Positions 1 to 10,611 of a stretch of DNA of 64,000 nucleotides are shown here, piece after piece. The notes under the pieces were generated by a model. The model was not told where the DNA came from. It made no database searches and saw only the letters and a program-made list of their open reading frames with translations. Position numbers and translations under genes: made by a program. How positions within the stretch are numbered: position 1 is the first letter of the stretch; each line of letters opens with the position of its first letter. Source of the stretch: Psychrobacter sp. M13 (GTDB taxonomy: Bacteria > Pseudomonadota > Gammaproteobacteria > Pseudomonadales > Moraxellaceae); assembly GCF_030718935.1 (NCBI RefSeq), contig NZ_CP132194.1:2046001-2110000 (forward strand), written 5' to 3'.

Positions 1-390
1 ATCTTCAATGCCAAAGCGCTTGGCAATCGCAGATACTACAAAGTCATTAGTAGCGGAGATGATAACTACCTCGTGACCCAGCTCAATGTGCTGACACAAT
101 ACTTCCATCGCCTTTGGGCGGATATGCGGCTCAATTTCAGTTTTGATATAATCTTCACGTAACTCATGCAAACGCGGCATTGGCAAGCTAGTCAAAAACT
201 GGGCGACAAACTCATTGTACTCCGTCGCATCAAGCGTGCCTGCGATATACTCTTCATAAAACTTTTGATTGGCTGTGCGGTACTCGGCCTCGTCAACAAG
301 ACCATGATTGACGATATACTCGCCCCATAAGTAGTCACTGTCAACGTCAAGTAAAGTATGGTCTAAGTCGAATAAAGCTAAAATTTTCAT
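1..390 (-). CDS. HAD-IB family hydrolase (SerB/CicA-like), C-terminus cut off by window edge
   Basis: The reading frame begins at ATG 388-390 and runs leftward without a stop to base 1, giving the first 130 residues. The N-terminus starts MKILALFDLDHTLLD, which contains the DxDxT phosphatase motif I of the HAD superfamily. Later, VVIISATNDFV matches motif II with its conserved Ser/Thr. The sequence resembles the HAD-IB subfamily that includes phosphoserine phosphatase and small-molecule or lipid phosphatases of about 220 residues. The substrate cannot be deduced. It is transcribed in the same direction as the carbonic-anhydrase-like gene to its right, about 60 bases away, so the two may be co-transcribed. 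Confidence 0.9.
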   Translation of the reverse strand, partial: MKILALFDLDHTLLDVDSDYLWGEYIVNHGLVDEAEYRTANQKFYEEYIAGTLDATEYNEFVAQFLTSLPMPRLHELREDYIKTEIEPHIRPKAMEVLCQHIELGHEVVIISATNDFVVSAIAKRFGIED

Positions 391-450
391 AAACAATGCT
401 CAAAATAATAAGGTTATCAGTTAAAAAATAAGCGTTGAAGAGTGTACGCC

Positions 451-987
451 CTAATCAGGCTGCTCAACCTCAATAAGACCCGTTTTAAACTTCTGACAGC
501 GATCCGCGTAATGCAATGCTGATAGCTTTAATAGTGCCGCTTGCTCATCCGTTAGGGTTTTGACCACTTTTGCAGGAGCACCCATAACGAGAGAGTTATC
601 GGGAATCTCTTTGCCTTCAGTCACTAAGGCTTTGGCACCAATGATGCAGTTTTTACCGATTTTGGCGTTATTCAATATCACAGCGCCGATACCGATTAAG
701 CTATTATCACCGACTTCACAGCCATGCAACATCGCTAAATGGCCAATGGTCACATAATCGCCAATCTTAACCTCAATACCTGCATCAGTATGAATCACGC
801 TATTCTCTTGTACATTACTATAATCACCGATATGGATACGCTCGTTGTCGCCGCGTATCACCGCACCAAACCAAACGCTCGCTTGATGACCTAAATACAC
901 ATCGCCAATGACTCGTGCCGTATCCGCCACCCATCCATTGAACGGGCTGGCAAATTCAGGGGCTTTATCCAAATATTGATAAATCAT
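451..987 (-). CDS. Gamma-carbonic-anhydrase-like hexapeptide-repeat protein (YrdA/PaaY family)
   Basis: This 178-residue protein is built of left-handed beta-helix hexapeptide repeats, seen as repeated I-G-x-x-[SA]-x-[IV] steps such as [19 protein letters not shown] at residues 26-44. Histidines in NSVIHTDAG and [13 protein letters not shown] occupy the positions that bind zinc in gamma-class carbonic anhydrases. The C-terminus carries the usual [12 protein letters not shown] segment followed by a helix. Length and motif order match YrdA-type cytoplasmic trimers. Family members are often annotated as carbonic anhydrase, but enzymatic activity is proven for few, so the function is only a family-level call. 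Confidence 0.93.
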   Translation of the reverse strand: MIYQYLDKAPEFASPFNGWVADTARVIGDVYLGHQASVWFGAVIRGDNERIHIGDYSNVQENSVIHTDAGIEVKIGDYVTIGHLAMLHGCEVGDNSLIGIGAVILNNAKIGKNCIIGAKALVTEGKEIPDNSLVMGAPAKVVKTLTDEQAALLKLSALHYADRCQKFKTGLIEVEQPD

Positions 988-1281
988 AGTCTAGCCTTAT
1001 TGTTGTTAAGGTAATTGGTTAAACTTACATTATTAGTTAAAAACACTTGCCTAACAGTCGTTACTATTATTCGTTGCTATCAAGTACTGATTATCAATAG
1101 TTATTAGTAGTAGATAATCAGATATTAGCCGTACTTTATAGTACAATTGCCGCAAATGGTACCATTGCCGTAACACCAGTTCTAGCTCATTTAATATGAC
1201 TTATGAGCAGATAAGAAATTGATAATAGCATTATGCCCTTTACAATAGAATTAAAGCAAAAACATCTTTAGGAATAAGGCT

Positions 1282-1833
1282 ATGCGCTATAAAAATCACG
1301 CCTCGCTACTGTTGCTATCTTCAAGCTTAATCCTCGCCAGTCCTATTTGTGCTGCCGATAATTCTGATCTTGAGCTGGCAGGTGATATCATCGCAGTTGC
1401 CATCCCAGCGCTTGCCTACGGTAGCACCTATTATAGGAATGATAAAGTAGGTCGTCAGCAATTTTATAAATCATTCGCTACTAATCTTGCGGCAACCCAA
1501 GTGCTCAAGTCGACTATTGATAAAGAGCGACCCAATGGCAGTGATGACGATTCATTTCCCTCACGCCATGTTTCAGTAGCCTTTCAAGGGGCTAGTTTTA
1601 TCCACAAACGTTATGGTTTGGAATATAGCATTCCTGCTTATGTCGGTGCAGGGTTTGTTGCTTATACTCGCTTAGAGGTAGATGAGCACGATGCTACTGA
1701 TGTGTTAGCTGGTGCCGCTTTAGGGATTGCCAGCAGTATGTACCTAACCAAGAGCTATAATGAGCAGTTGCATATCGCGACCGATCTAGCGCCAGACTAT
1801 TATGGGGTATCTATGCATTATGAATTTCACTGA
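1282..1833 (+). CDS. PAP2 superfamily phosphatase, exported
   Basis: The 183-residue protein starts with a signal peptide (residues 1-24, ending SPICAADN). The phosphatase signature is visible in order: KSTIDKERP (KxxxxxxRP), then FPSRHV (PSGH-like, with R in place of G), then RLEVDEHDATDVLAG, which gives the R-x(n)-H-x3-D catalytic triplet. This is the PAP2/type 2 phosphatidic acid phosphatase fold, but the protein has few hydrophobic segments, suggesting a periplasmic or outer-membrane-associated form. An AGGA ribosome site precedes the ATG. The substrate may be a lipid phosphate or undecaprenyl pyrophosphate; the sequence does not tell which. Confidence 0.85.
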   Translation: MRYKNHASLLLLSSSLILASPICAADNSDLELAGDIIAVAIPALAYGSTYYRNDKVGRQQFYKSFATNLAATQVLKSTIDKERPNGSDDDSFPSRHVSVAFQGASFIHKRYGLEYSIPAYVGAGFVAYTRLEVDEHDATDVLAGAALGIASSMYLTKSYNEQLHIATDLAPDYYGVSMHYEFH

Positions 1834-2170
1834 TTGTCTTAAAAGCACCGTAAAAAAATAAAAGCGAATGCTAGCACTCCCTCACCTTTTTAAATACTGG
1901 CTCTTAAGCCAAAATTCTAGTACAATGCACAAAATCTGACCCTAAGCGAGTGGACATGATGTGAGTTACTCTTCACCTTAACGTGAACTAAGTATCTTTT
2001 CATCTATTTGTCTTCTCGCTTTTTTGCGGAAAAAATTCGTCTTAGTAGTAAGCATTGTAATAAGCATTTACAGTAAATACAGACATTGAAAAACCACATA
2101 TTTGCATCAATAAATAAAACACCTTTGCAACAAAAGACAGCAAACTCATCAACAATAGCGGAGAATACCA

Positions 2171-3403
2171 TTGAACTCATCGACCCAAACCCAAGCCATT
2201 TTGGCACTAGCAGACGGTACTATTTTTCGCGGTATAAGTATTGGCAGTAACGGTCATCGTGTCGGTGAAGTAGTATTCAATACAGCGATGACAGGCTATC
2301 AAGAGATCCTAACCGATCCTAGTTATGCCCGTCAACTAGTCACCCTAACCTACCCACATATCGGTAATACAGGCACCAATACTGAGGATAGTGAATCAGG
2401 TAATGCTCATAAAGTTTGGGCAGAAGGTCTTATCATTCGTGATGCCACTATGGTCACCTCCAACTTCCGTAATTCCGAGTCACTAACTGACTACTTACAA
2501 AATAATGATACTGTCGCTATCGCTGAGATCGATACTCGCCAGCTCACCCGTATATTACGTGATAAAGGTGCTCAGCACGGCTGTATTATGACGGCATCAG
2601 ATGGCGAAACTATCAGCGATACAGACGTACAACAAGCGATCAAGTTAGCACAAGGCTTTGCAGGTCTAGAGGGTATGGATCTCGCCAAAGAGTGCTGTCA
2701 TCCTGATGGGTTTGAGTGGACAGCAGGCACTTGGGAGTTGTCTGATACGCTCCTAAATCGTGATGCACCTGGTAGCCATGATAGCGGTACGGGTGGCTTT
2801 TTTAAGCAGCTTGGGGAGCACATCGAGCACAAATACAACGTTGTCGCTTATGACTTTGGTACAAAGACTAATATCTTACGTATGCTGGTTGACCGTGGCT
2901 GTAAAGTAACGGTTGTGCCCGCACAAACGCCTATTGCAGATGTCATCGCGATGAATCCAGACGGTATCTTTTTGTCAAACGGTCCAGGAGATCCTGCGGC
3001 CTGTAGTTACGCTATCGATAGCGTGCGTCATATCATTGAAGAGACTAATATTCCAACCTTTGGTATCTGCTTAGGCCATCAGCTCATCGGTCTAGCCAGC
3101 GGCGCTAATACTATTAAGATGAAAACGGGTCATCATGGTGCCAATCATCCTGTACAAGATTTAGAATCTGGTGTGGTAATGATTACCAGTCAAAACCATG
3201 GCTTTGCGGTCGATGAAGATACTTTTCCTGATAATGTAAAATCAACCCATCGCTCATTATTTGATGGCACTAACCAAGGCATGGAGTTGACCAATAAGCC
3301 TGTCTTTAGCTTCCAAGGTCACCCAGAAGCCAGCCCTGGCCCACATGATGCTGATGGGTTATTTGATCGCTTTGCTGAGATGATGGAAAAGGCTAAGCGA
3401 TAA
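2171..3403 (+). CDS. carA: Carbamoyl-phosphate synthase small subunit
   Basis: CarA hydrolyses glutamine and channels ammonia to CarB to make carbamoyl phosphate for arginine and pyrimidine synthesis. The 410-residue length is normal, slightly long. The class I glutamine amidotransferase site is clear: SNGPGDPA near residue 268, nucleophile Cys in FGICLGHQ near 299, and the His/Glu pair in [13 protein letters not shown] near 381. Translation apparently begins at TTG (2171), with GGAG seven bases upstream (2160-2163); no in-frame ATG gives a complete N-terminus. In most relatives carB follows directly, but here about 2 kb with two other genes separates them. Confidence 0.97.
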   Translation: MNSSTQTQAILALADGTIFRGISIGSNGHRVGEVVFNTAMTGYQEILTDPSYARQLVTLTYPHIGNTGTNTEDSESGNAHKVWAEGLIIRDATMVTSNFRNSESLTDYLQNNDTVAIAEIDTRQLTRILRDKGAQHGCIMTASDGETISDTDVQQAIKLAQGFAGLEGMDLAKECCHPDGFEWTAGTWELSDTLLNRDAPGSHDSGTGGFFKQLGEHIEHKYNVVAYDFGTKTNILRMLVDRGCKVTVVPAQTPIADVIAMNPDGIFLSNGPGDPAACSYAIDSVRHIIEETNIPTFGICLGHQLIGLASGANTIKMKTGHHGANHPVQDLESGVVMITSQNHGFAVDEDTFPDNVKSTHRSLFDGTNQGMELTNKPVFSFQGHPEASPGPHDADGLFDRFAEMMEKAKR

Positions 3404-3405
3404 AG

Positions 3406-4365
3406 ATGAGCATTCCACATTTTGATGACTTAAGAAAACCTATATTAATGCTTTCAAGCAATGGTGAAGTATGGAAAAAATCAGAATTTACTCAACCTTT
3501 GATAAAGCATTTTAATCTTACTACTGAAGAAGCCTCAAAAGAATACGAGTCAGGTAATGGTCTTATTTTTGCTGATAGAATTTCTTGGGCATTGAGTTAT
3601 TTTGCCCTTACAGGAATACTAGACAGACCTAAAAGAGGTTATTATATTCTTAGTTCTTTAGGTAAATCTTTTTTAGATAAAACAGATGAAGAGGTTAACG
3701 TTTTTGTTAAGCAAAAAATGGCAGAAAGACAAGCGGAAAAGTTGAACGAAACTGATTTAGACAAAGATATTCAAAAGAATAATATCAATCAGAATAGTAA
3801 TACACCGCAAGAACAGCTTTATGCATCTTACGAAACCATTCGCCAAGAAACCTATGATGAAATATTAGATACCATCCTAACAAAAACACCTATAGCTTTC
3901 GAGCGTTTGGTTGTTGAGTTATTGCAAAATATGGGTTATGGCGGCGCTGTTGAAAAGGCAGGGCGAGTAACGCAGTATACAAAAGATGGCGGAATTGATG
4001 GTGAAATCTATGAAGACGTATTGGGCTTAGGACGAATACATATTCAGGCAAAACGCTATCAAAAAAGCAATACTATTGGTCGTCCTGATATTCAAAGTTT
4101 TGCTGGTGCCTTATTAGGTGATAATGCTAATAAAGGTGTTTTCATTACTACTTCAAGATTTTCTGCTGATGCCATCACTTACGCCCAAAATCTATCGAAT
4201 GCAAGAATCGCACTAATAGATGGTCAAAAACTAGCTGAATATATTTATAAGTACGGATTGGGTGTACAGATTGAACAAACAATTAGCATAAAGAAACTTG
4301 ATACCGATTATTGGGATGTTATGCCTGATGACGTTAATTTAACTATGACTGAACTTTCTATATAA
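3406..4365 (+). CDS. mrr: Mrr-family restriction endonuclease inserted between carA and carB
   Basis: The 319-residue protein has the two-domain Mrr layout. An N-terminal winged-helix domain (about residues 5-90, with the typical SNGEVWKKSE and GYYILSSLGKSFL segments) is followed by a variable linker. The catalytic domain starts near residue 155 (AFERLVVELLQNMGYGG), and the PD-(D/E)xK-type core is DGGIDGEI...IHIQAKRY near 190-218. Mrr proteins are type IV enzymes that cleave modified DNA. No methyltransferase is adjacent. The start codon lies two bases after the carA stop, so it may be translationally coupled to carA. Its codon use is visibly more AT-rich than carA and carB, suggesting recent acquisition. 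Confidence 0.9.
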   Translation: MSIPHFDDLRKPILMLSSNGEVWKKSEFTQPLIKHFNLTTEEASKEYESGNGLIFADRISWALSYFALTGILDRPKRGYYILSSLGKSFLDKTDEEVNVFVKQKMAERQAEKLNETDLDKDIQKNNINQNSNTPQEQLYASYETIRQETYDEILDTILTKTPIAFERLVVELLQNMGYGGAVEKAGRVTQYTKDGGIDGEIYEDVLGLGRIHIQAKRYQKSNTIGRPDIQSFAGALLGDNANKGVFITTSRFSADAITYAQNLSNARIALIDGQKLAEYIYKYGLGVQIEQTISIKKLDTDYWDVMPDDVNLTMTELSI

Positions 4366-4415
4366 CTTTGTATCAAATCCAAAACATGTAAATTTGAAAA
4401 AAAAAGGTCTTACAA

Positions 4416-4487
4416 ATGCCAAAACGTACCGACATAAAAGATATTTTTGACATTTATATGGCTCTAACGTTAATGGTTAAGCTTTGA
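4416..4487 (+). pseudogene. Stranded 5' copy of carB (decoy start)
   Basis: Bases 4416-4439 are identical to the first 24 bases of the real carB (5425-5448), starting with ATG and encoding MPKRTDIK. The frame then drifts (DIFDI instead of SILII) and stops at 4485-4487 after 23 codons. A CTTACA motif precedes both copies. It sits directly after the mrr gene and about 1 kb before the intact carB, so it is best read as the truncated start of a second carB brought in with mrr. Whether it is translated is unknown. Confidence 0.8.
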
Positions 4488-4586
4488 TGATAAGAATCTA
4501 ATAGTAGTCACTAACTTTTAACCATTTTAAAGATTATATTTCGCAGTTTTGACAGACTTTTAAGTCAAGAGCAGAGGATTTGTGTA

Positions 4587-5369
4587 ATGTTAAAACTTAA
4601 AATAACCCTGATACTTTTGAGTGCACTTGTTAGTGGATGTACGGCAAGTCAGCATACCGCTATCTCACCAGAAACTATCACCTCGACGCCATTACAAAAA
4701 ACTCAGATGCTTGCAAATACTGACAGCAAGCTTGATTCTGAGCTAGAGGCTGAGTTCTATAAGCAATTTGGTGCTGTACTTCCCAAATTAACGACTGAGC
4801 AAAATCAGTTGGCCCTAAATATATATAGTCGACTTTACAATCTGTATCCAGCTGCCTATTATCAGCACATGCTTGACAAAGCGAATATGCAGGTTTTGAT
4901 GATGTATCAAGTCTTAACCGCAGATCCTAATGAATCTTCAACTGACAGCGATAAAGCAGCAGTTGAGTGTGTCGTAGACATGAATCAATTGAATAGATAT
5001 AAAGAATATATTCGCCGCGCAGCTTTTAACTATGTAAATATAACGCCGTTAGCAGAAGTTCGAGATACGATAACCATGCTCAATTATCCATTTATTGATG
5101 AGCTGGCTTTAGAAACGCAAAAAGGTAATGATATAACCCTAAGTACTGATTTCTTCGCTAATTTGAAGCAAAATGATAATTATGCACACTATCAGGATTT
5201 TTATACCTCACCACAGTATGATTTTATAAAAGATATGGTGATTATGGATTCAGAAGATAAGGGACCAATGCCGACATTTTTATACGCTAATAGTATGTAC
5301 TGTGTGTATAAATTTGCTCCGCCAAAGCCCCTGTTGCCTCAACTACATTCACCTCAGCTAATGCCGTAG
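4587..5369 (+). CDS. Hypothetical lipoprotein between mrr and carB
   Basis: The 260-residue protein begins with a lipoprotein signal peptide: charged MLKLK, a hydrophobic stretch, and lipobox LVSGC with Cys at residue 18. The mature part is mostly helical and acidic, with no repeats and no motif I recognise. A GAGG site precedes the ATG. It lies between the stranded carB fragment and the intact carB and is AT-rich. It may be an older resident of the carA-carB gap. Function unknown; the envelope location is the only supported inference. Confidence 0.75.
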   Translation: MLKLKITLILLSALVSGCTASQHTAISPETITSTPLQKTQMLANTDSKLDSELEAEFYKQFGAVLPKLTTEQNQLALNIYSRLYNLYPAAYYQHMLDKANMQVLMMYQVLTADPNESSTDSDKAAVECVVDMNQLNRYKEYIRRAAFNYVNITPLAEVRDTITMLNYPFIDELALETQKGNDITLSTDFFANLKQNDNYAHYQDFYTSPQYDFIKDMVIMDSEDKGPMPTFLYANSMYCVYKFAPPKPLLPQLHSPQLMP

Positions 5370-5424
5370 ATTATTACAATAAAATTTGCCACTTTTACAT
5401 ACCGAAATAGGACTTACATACTTT

Positions 5425-8400
5425 ATGCCAAAACGTACCGACATAAAAAGCATTCTTATCATTGGCGCTGGCCCTATCGTTATCGGCCAAGCCTGTGAGT
5501 TTGACTATTCAGGCGCACAAGCGTGTAAAGCGCTTCGTGAAGAAGGCTACCGCGTCATCTTAGTCAACTCCAATCCCGCTACTATCATGACCGATCCCGA
5601 CATGGCTGATGCGACTTATATTGAGCCGATTACTTGGCAGACCGTCGAGCAAATCATCGATAAAGAGCGCCCTGATGCTATCTTGCCAACCATGGGCGGT
5701 CAGACCGCGCTGAACTGTGCCTTAGAGTTAGATAAACATGGCGTGCTAGCTAAGTACGGTTGTGAGCTGATTGGTGCGACCAAAGACTCTATCGAGATGG
5801 CAGAAGACCGCGACTTATTCGATAAGGCCATGAAGCGTATCGGCCTTGAATGTCCACGCGCTGAGATTGCTGAAACCATGGAAGAGGCGTTTTCTACTCA
5901 AGAGAAAATGGGCTTTCCGTGTATCATTCGTCCCTCCTTTACTATGGGCGGCTCAGGCGGCGGTATCGCTTATAACCGCGAAGAATTTATCGAGATTTGC
6001 GAGCGTGGTTTTGACTTATCACCGACCCATCAACTATTAATTGATGAATCACTAATCGGTTGGAAAGAGTACGAAACCGAAGTGGTCCGTGATAAAAACG
6101 ACAACTGTATCATCATCTGTACTATTGAGAACTTTGATCCCATGGGCGTACATACAGGCGACTCTATCACCGTCGCGCCAGCGCAAACCTTAACCGATAA
6201 AGAATATCAAATCATGCGTAATGCGTCGATTGCGGTATTACGTGAGATTGGCGTTGAAACAGGCGGCTCAAACGTACAGTTCGGTATTAATCCTGATAAC
6301 GGACGCATGGTGGTGATTGAGATGAACCCGCGCGTATCACGCTCCTCAGCGCTAGCGTCAAAAGCAACGGGCTTTCCTATCGCTCGTATCGCCGCTAAGT
6401 TAGCGGTTGGTTATACCTTAGATGAATTACAAAATGAAATCACCGGCGGTAAAACTCCAGCGAGCTTTGAGCCGACTCTGGATTATGTGGTTACTAAGAT
6501 TCCACGCTTTAACTTTGAAAAGTTTCCACAAGCAGACAACATTTTATCGACGCAAATGAAGTCGGTTGGTGAAGTCATGGCGATCGGTCGTAACTTCCAA
6601 GAATCCATGCAAAAAGCGCTACGTGGTCTTGAGACTGGCGCAGACGGTTTTGATGAGCAGATCGATTTTGCCGCTATCAAAGATGGCAAACTCAGCGAAG
6701 ATAAAGCCCGCTCTGAGATTACCAATCGCTTAACTATTCCGACCCCTGAGCGTATCTTCTATATTGCTGATGCCTTCCGTATCGGTATGAGCGTCGATGA
6801 AGTATTTAAATTAACCAACATCGATCGCTGGTTCTTAGTACAGATCGAAGATATTATTCAAGTGGAAGCAACGGTCAAATCGCTAGGGTTTGGTGGTCTT
6901 AATGAGACTAATTTACGTAGCTTTAAGCGCAAAGGCTTATCCGATTTGCGTTTGGCTAAATTGCTTGGCGTCTCACAAAAGCAGCTGCGTAAAAAGCGTT
7001 GGGACTTAAATGTCTATCCTGTTTATAAGCGTGTCGATACTTGCGCGGCTGAGTTTGCGACTAGCACCGCTTATATGTACTCGACCTATGACAGCGAGTG
7101 CGAGGCCAACCCGACTGACAAAAAGAAAATCATGGTCATCGGCGGCGGTCCAAACCGTATCGGTCAAGGTATCGAGTTTGATTATTGCTGCGTTCATGCT
7201 GCGCTTGCCATGCGCGAAGACGGCTACGAGACTATCATGGTCAACTGTAACCCTGAAACCGTCTCAACCGATTATGATACCTCAGACCGTCTCTACTTTG
7301 AGCCAATCACCCTTGAAGACGTGTTAGAAATCGTCCGTATTGAAAACCCAGATGGCGTAATTGTACAGTTCGGTGGGCAAACACCATTGAAGCTCGCCCG
7401 CGCTCTAGAAGCTGCTGGGGTCAAAATCATTGGTACGAGTCCTGACGCTATCGACCGTGCTGAAGACCGCGAACGCTTTCAGCATATGATTCAGCAATTA
7501 AATCTAATCCAACCAACTAATGCCTTGGCGACTAGCTTAGAAGACGGCTTATTTAAAGCCAAAGACGTCGGCTATCCATTAGTGGTACGCCCATCCTATG
7601 TGTTGGGTGGTCGCGCTATGGAGATCGTCTACAACGAGGAAGAATTAAGACATTACTTGCGTACTGCGGTACAAGCGTCTAACGAGGCACCAGTACTATT
7701 AGATCGCTTCTTAGATGACGCGATTGAGGTCGATGTGGACTGTGTTTGTGACGGTACAGACGTGGTGATCGGCGGTATCATGCAGCATATCGAACAGGCA
7801 GGCGTGCACTCTGGTGACTCGGCTTGCTCATTACCACCCTATTCGTTATCAGAAGAATTGTGTGATGTGATGCGCGCGCAAACAGTGGCGATGGCAAAAG
7901 AGCTTGGTGTCATTGGTCTGATGAACGTACAGTTTGCGGTAAAAGGTGAAACCATCTACATCTTGGAGGTCAATCCACGCGCAGCTCGTACCGTACCTTT
8001 TGTCTCTAAATGTATTGGTACGTCACTCGCGAAAATTGCCGCGCGCTGTATGGCGGGTACTTCTTTAAAAGATCAAGGCTTTACTAAAGAGATCGTGCCG
8101 TCATTTTTTGCAGTAAAAGAAGCGGTATTCCCATTCGCCAAATTCCCTGGCGTCGATCCTATCCTAAGCCCTGAAATGAAATCTACAGGTGAAGTTATGG
8201 GTGTTGGCAAGACCTTTGGCGAGGCATTCTACAAAGCGGTTATCGGTAGTAATGAGCGTCTGCCAGGCTTGCCTACTGATGGCGAAATTAAAACGGTATT
8301 CATCTCAGTACGTGACAGCGATAAAGAGCAAGTCGTACCTATTGCCCGTCAGTTAGCCGACTTTGGCTTTACTATTGTCTCAACAACGGGTACCAAAAAG

Positions 8401-8703
8401 GTTTTGGATGCTCACAATATTAAGTGTACACAAATAAATAAAGTCACCGAAGGTCGTCCTCATATCGTTGATGCCGTCAAAAACGGTAAGATCGATTTGA
8501 TTATTAATACGACTGAGGGCAAGCAAGCGCAAGAGGATTCGTTCTCTATTCGCCGCAGTGCCTTACAAGGTAAAGTGTTCTACGTGACGACTTTGGGCGC
8601 AGCCGATGCGGTCTGTAAATCTTATGACATTGAGTTACCGTTTGATGTTTATAAATTGCAAGATTTACATCAGCAAGCAAAGTCTATTGACGTGGCTCAA
8701 TAA
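5425..8703 (+). CDS. carB: Carbamoyl-phosphate synthase large subunit
   Basis: This 1092-residue protein has the duplicated synthetase architecture of CarB. The first half starts with MPKRTDIK then [17 protein letters not shown]. The second half starts near residue 572 with [15 protein letters not shown]. Each half carries an ATP-grasp domain (FTMGGSGGG in the first, [10 protein letters not shown] in the second), and the C-terminal allosteric MGS-like domain begins near residue 950 with [11 protein letters not shown]. The start at 5425 is chosen over an upstream ATG at 5386 because MPKRTDIK is the conserved family N-terminus. It partners with CarA at 2171-3403. Its own promoter is probably needed, given the intervening genes. 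Confidence 0.97.
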   Translation: MPKRTDIKSILIIGAGPIVIGQACEFDYSGAQACKALREEGYRVILVNSNPATIMTDPDMADATYIEPITWQTVEQIIDKERPDAILPTMGGQTALNCALELDKHGVLAKYGCELIGATKDSIEMAEDRDLFDKAMKRIGLECPRAEIAETMEEAFSTQEKMGFPCIIRPSFTMGGSGGGIAYNREEFIEICERGFDLSPTHQLLIDESLIGWKEYETEVVRDKNDNCIIICTIENFDPMGVHTGDSITVAPAQTLTDKEYQIMRNASIAVLREIGVETGGSNVQFGINPDNGRMVVIEMNPRVSRSSALASKATGFPIARIAAKLAVGYTLDELQNEITGGKTPASFEPTLDYVVTKIPRFNFEKFPQADNILSTQMKSVGEVMAIGRNFQESMQKALRGLETGADGFDEQIDFAAIKDGKLSEDKARSEITNRLTIPTPERIFYIADAFRIGMSVDEVFKLTNIDRWFLVQIEDIIQVEATVKSLGFGGLNETNLRSFKRKGLSDLRLAKLLGVSQKQLRKKRWDLNVYPVYKRVDTCAAEFATSTAYMYSTYDSECEANPTDKKKIMVIGGGPNRIGQGIEFDYCCVHAALAMREDGYETIMVNCNPETVSTDYDTSDRLYFEPITLEDVLEIVRIENPDGVIVQFGGQTPLKLARALEAAGVKIIGTSPDAIDRAEDRERFQHMIQQLNLIQPTNALATSLEDGLFKAKDVGYPLVVRPSYVLGGRAMEIVYNEEELRHYLRTAVQASNEAPVLLDRFLDDAIEVDVDCVCDGTDVVIGGIMQHIEQAGVHSGDSACSLPPYSLSEELCDVMRAQTVAMAKELGVIGLMNVQFAVKGETIYILEVNPRAARTVPFVSKCIGTSLAKIAARCMAGTSLKDQGFTKEIVPSFFAVKEAVFPFAKFPGVDPILSPEMKSTGEVMGVGKTFGEAFYKAVIGSNERLPGLPTDGEIKTVFISVRDSDKEQVVPIARQLADFGFTIVSTTGTKKVLDAHNIKCTQINKVTEGRPHIVDAVKNGKIDLIINTTEGKQAQEDSFSIRRSALQGKVFYVTTLGAADAVCKSYDIELPFDVYKLQDLHQQAKSIDVAQ

Positions 8704-8766
8704 ATTGCGTAGATTAAGCATAACGATTTCGCTTATTTATTAAAAGCAACTTATAGCAGCAACCTT

Positions 8767-8802
8767 AAAAAGCATAGTGGCCCAACTGCGACTATGCTTT
8801 TT
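8767..8802 (+). terminator. Rho-independent terminator after carB
   Basis: AAAAAGCATAGT pairs perfectly with ACTATGCTTTTT around a 12-base loop. The 3' arm ends in a T run. It lies 64 bases after the carB stop. Confidence 0.85.
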
Positions 8803-8897
8803 ATTACGTAAGTTGATTACGAGTTGCTGTTTTTAGCGGTTCAACCAAATACATCCATTTTATATTTTATATTCATTTTAATAGCCTATTAATCTTT

Positions 8898-8928
8898 ATC
8901 ACACCATCTCAGTAAGAGGTGGTGTGAT
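8898..8928 (+). promoter_or_regulatory. Hairpin in the greA leader
   Basis: ATCACACCATCT and AGGTGGTGTGAT form a 12-bp stem (one G-T pair) with a 7-base loop, ending 22 bases before the greA ATG. No T run follows, so it is not an obvious terminator. It could be a leader structure affecting greA expression or an operator; this is inference only. Confidence 0.4.
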
Positions 8929-8950
8929 GTTATTGGCTTAAGGAAAAAAC

Positions 8951-9427
8951 ATGCAACGTTACCCTATGACTCCACAAGGACACGCCGCTCTTGAGAGTGA
9001 GCTTAAGCAACTAAAAAGTATTGACCGTCCGCGTATTACCGCCTCTATCGCCGAAGCACGCGAACATGGCGATCTAAAAGAAAACGCTGAATACCATGCT
9101 GCTCGTGAGCAACAAGGATTTTGTGAAGCACGTATTCGTGATATCGAAGCCAAGCTTGGCGGCGCGCAAGTAATTGATCCCTCAACGCTCAAAAACGAAG
9201 GCCGCGTAGTATTTGGCGTCACTGTCGTCATTGAAAATATGGACACCGAAGAAGAAAAACGCTATCAAATCGTCGGTGATGATGAAGCCGACTTCAAAGC
9301 GGGTAAAATCTCGGTCAACTCGCCTATCGCTCGCGGTCTAATTGGTAAGTTTGAAGGCGATGAAGCCCGTATCGAAACCCCAAAAGGCGTGGTTGAGTAC
9401 GAAGTGATGAAAGTAATTTATAGCTAA
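8951..9427 (+). CDS. greA: Transcription elongation factor GreA
   Basis: GreA rescues backtracked RNA polymerase by stimulating transcript cleavage. The 158-residue length is exact for the family. The N-terminal coiled coil (about residues 1-75) carries the acidic tip [10 protein letters not shown], whose Asp and Glu residues position the catalytic metal in the polymerase secondary channel. The C-terminal domain ends with [24 protein letters not shown] lies shortly upstream of the ATG. It follows carB with its own leader and has its own strong terminator. The carAB-greA order is common in gammaproteobacteria. Confidence 0.98.
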   Translation: MQRYPMTPQGHAALESELKQLKSIDRPRITASIAEAREHGDLKENAEYHAAREQQGFCEARIRDIEAKLGGAQVIDPSTLKNEGRVVFGVTVVIENMDTEEEKRYQIVGDDEADFKAGKISVNSPIARGLIGKFEGDEARIETPKGVVEYEVMKVIYS

Positions 9428-9476
9428 TTAGTTATAGTTATAGACAGAAAGTTTAAAGTGTTAGCAATGCTTTGTA

Positions 9477-9521
9477 TGCCTGCGTTGGATTAATTCATAC
9501 TTAATCCAACGCAGGCATTTT
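9477..9521 (+). terminator. Terminator after greA
   Basis: A perfect 17-bp inverted repeat (TGCCTGCGTTGGATTAA with its complement) closes a 7-base loop and is followed by TTTTATT. It lies 50 bases after the greA stop. Confidence 0.92.
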
Positions 9522-9657
9522 ATTGTCTGCCAGTTACACAATGTGGCTGTTCTTACACGATGCTGCTGTTCTATAGTCGTTGCTTTATAGAATAATCATC
9601 TGCATTCAAAAGTTAATTTATTTGCTAATTATTAAACCCCTTTTTAAGGAAAATATT

Positions 9658-10554
9658 ATGACTATAAACACACCTATCAAAAAAACAGCCCTAGCTACTG
9701 CGCTGATTGCAGGCTTATTGGCTAGCGCTAGCAATGCTGCCCCGATGGTAGTCGTTAATCAGGGCAGTACTGCCAGCTCCACGCTAGTTGAGCAGTATGC
9801 AGATGGCAAAACTACGACGATTACCGCAACACCTAACGGCATCAGTATGCGTGATGGTGCGCCCTTTTATGCAACCCAAATCACCACTGTACCTCGCTAT
9901 ACTATCAGTCAAGGGGCCTCTACAGTCGTCACTACCAGCCCAGTAGTATCAGCACCGATAACGGGTCAAGTCACCCAGCAGATCGGCAATACAGTGGTCA
10001 CGACTCCTATTACGGCGCCCGTTATAGCGCCTACTCAAGTGTTGACCCCTATCACTACCACTGTTCCTATAGTCAATCATCAAGTTATCAGTACCCCAGC
10101 TGTCAATAGCTCTATAGCTAACAATCAGGTTATCTCAACGACCTCTATAGATACGCTACAGCTGACGCCAACTTTCAGTACACCCAATGTTGCCAGTGCC
10201 AATACTAAAATCATGAAAATATTAAAGAATAGCGCTGGACGCGACATTGCCGTTCCTGCTAATAATGTTGCTCCTGGTGACGTTATTGAATACCATACTA
10301 CGTATATTAATAACAGCGCTCAGCCTATAGGTGACTTGAGTGCGACAGTGACTTTGCCCAATGGTGTCAAGCTGGTATCGTTAAACAGTCCGCTATCGAC
10401 TATGGGTACTATCGGTGGCGATAATTATCAAACCATTGGGCAAATGGGTAATGATGTAGTGATTCAACAAAACTACTCTGGTCTAAGATGGAATCTTGTT
10501 AATCTTGCTGCTAATACTCCGCAGACAGTAGTTATTCGCGCTAAAGTACAGTAG
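9658..10554 (+). CDS. Secreted Thr/Val/Pro-rich protein with a C-terminal DUF11-like domain
   Basis: The preferred start is ATG 9658, with AAGGA seven bases upstream, giving 298 residues. It opens with a clear signal peptide (LATALIAGLLASASNAAP, cleavage near residue 27). Residues about 90-185 are a low-complexity region of repeated T/V/I-T-x-P units. The C-terminal part (about 190-298) includes DIAVPANNVAPGDVIEYHT and ends with NLAANTPQTVVIRAKVQ, which matches the beta-sandwich DUF11 style found in surface proteins. There is no cell-wall anchor. It is probably periplasmic or extracellular; function unknown. The longer frame from 9580 is unlikely because it would bury the signal peptide. Confidence 0.78.
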   Translation: MTINTPIKKTALATALIAGLLASASNAAPMVVVNQGSTASSTLVEQYADGKTTTITATPNGISMRDGAPFYATQITTVPRYTISQGASTVVTTSPVVSAPITGQVTQQIGNTVVTTPITAPVIAPTQVLTPITTTVPIVNHQVISTPAVNSSIANNQVISTTSIDTLQLTPTFSTPNVASANTKIMKILKNSAGRDIAVPANNVAPGDVIEYHTTYINNSAQPIGDLSATVTLPNGVKLVSLNSPLSTMGTIGGDNYQTIGQMGNDVVIQQNYSGLRWNLVNLAANTPQTVVIRAKVQ

Positions 10555-10611
10555 CTTAGATTTGAGGATGATAGTGCGATAAAGCATTAAAATTTGACTA
10601 AGAAAAAATGT

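Noticed and set aside
5386..5424. Earlier carB start at 5386
   Set aside because: It adds 13 residues before MPKRTDIK, which is the conserved CarB N-terminus; the stranded copy at 4416 also begins at this ATG.
3406..5424. Transposon carrying mrr
   Set aside because: No transposase, terminal inverted repeats or standard target duplication; the only repeat is the carB 5' copy, which fits recombination better.
9580..9657. Earlier start for the DUF11-like protein
   Set aside because: It would place a second hydrophobic stretch before an otherwise complete signal peptide, and the ribosome site fits 9658.
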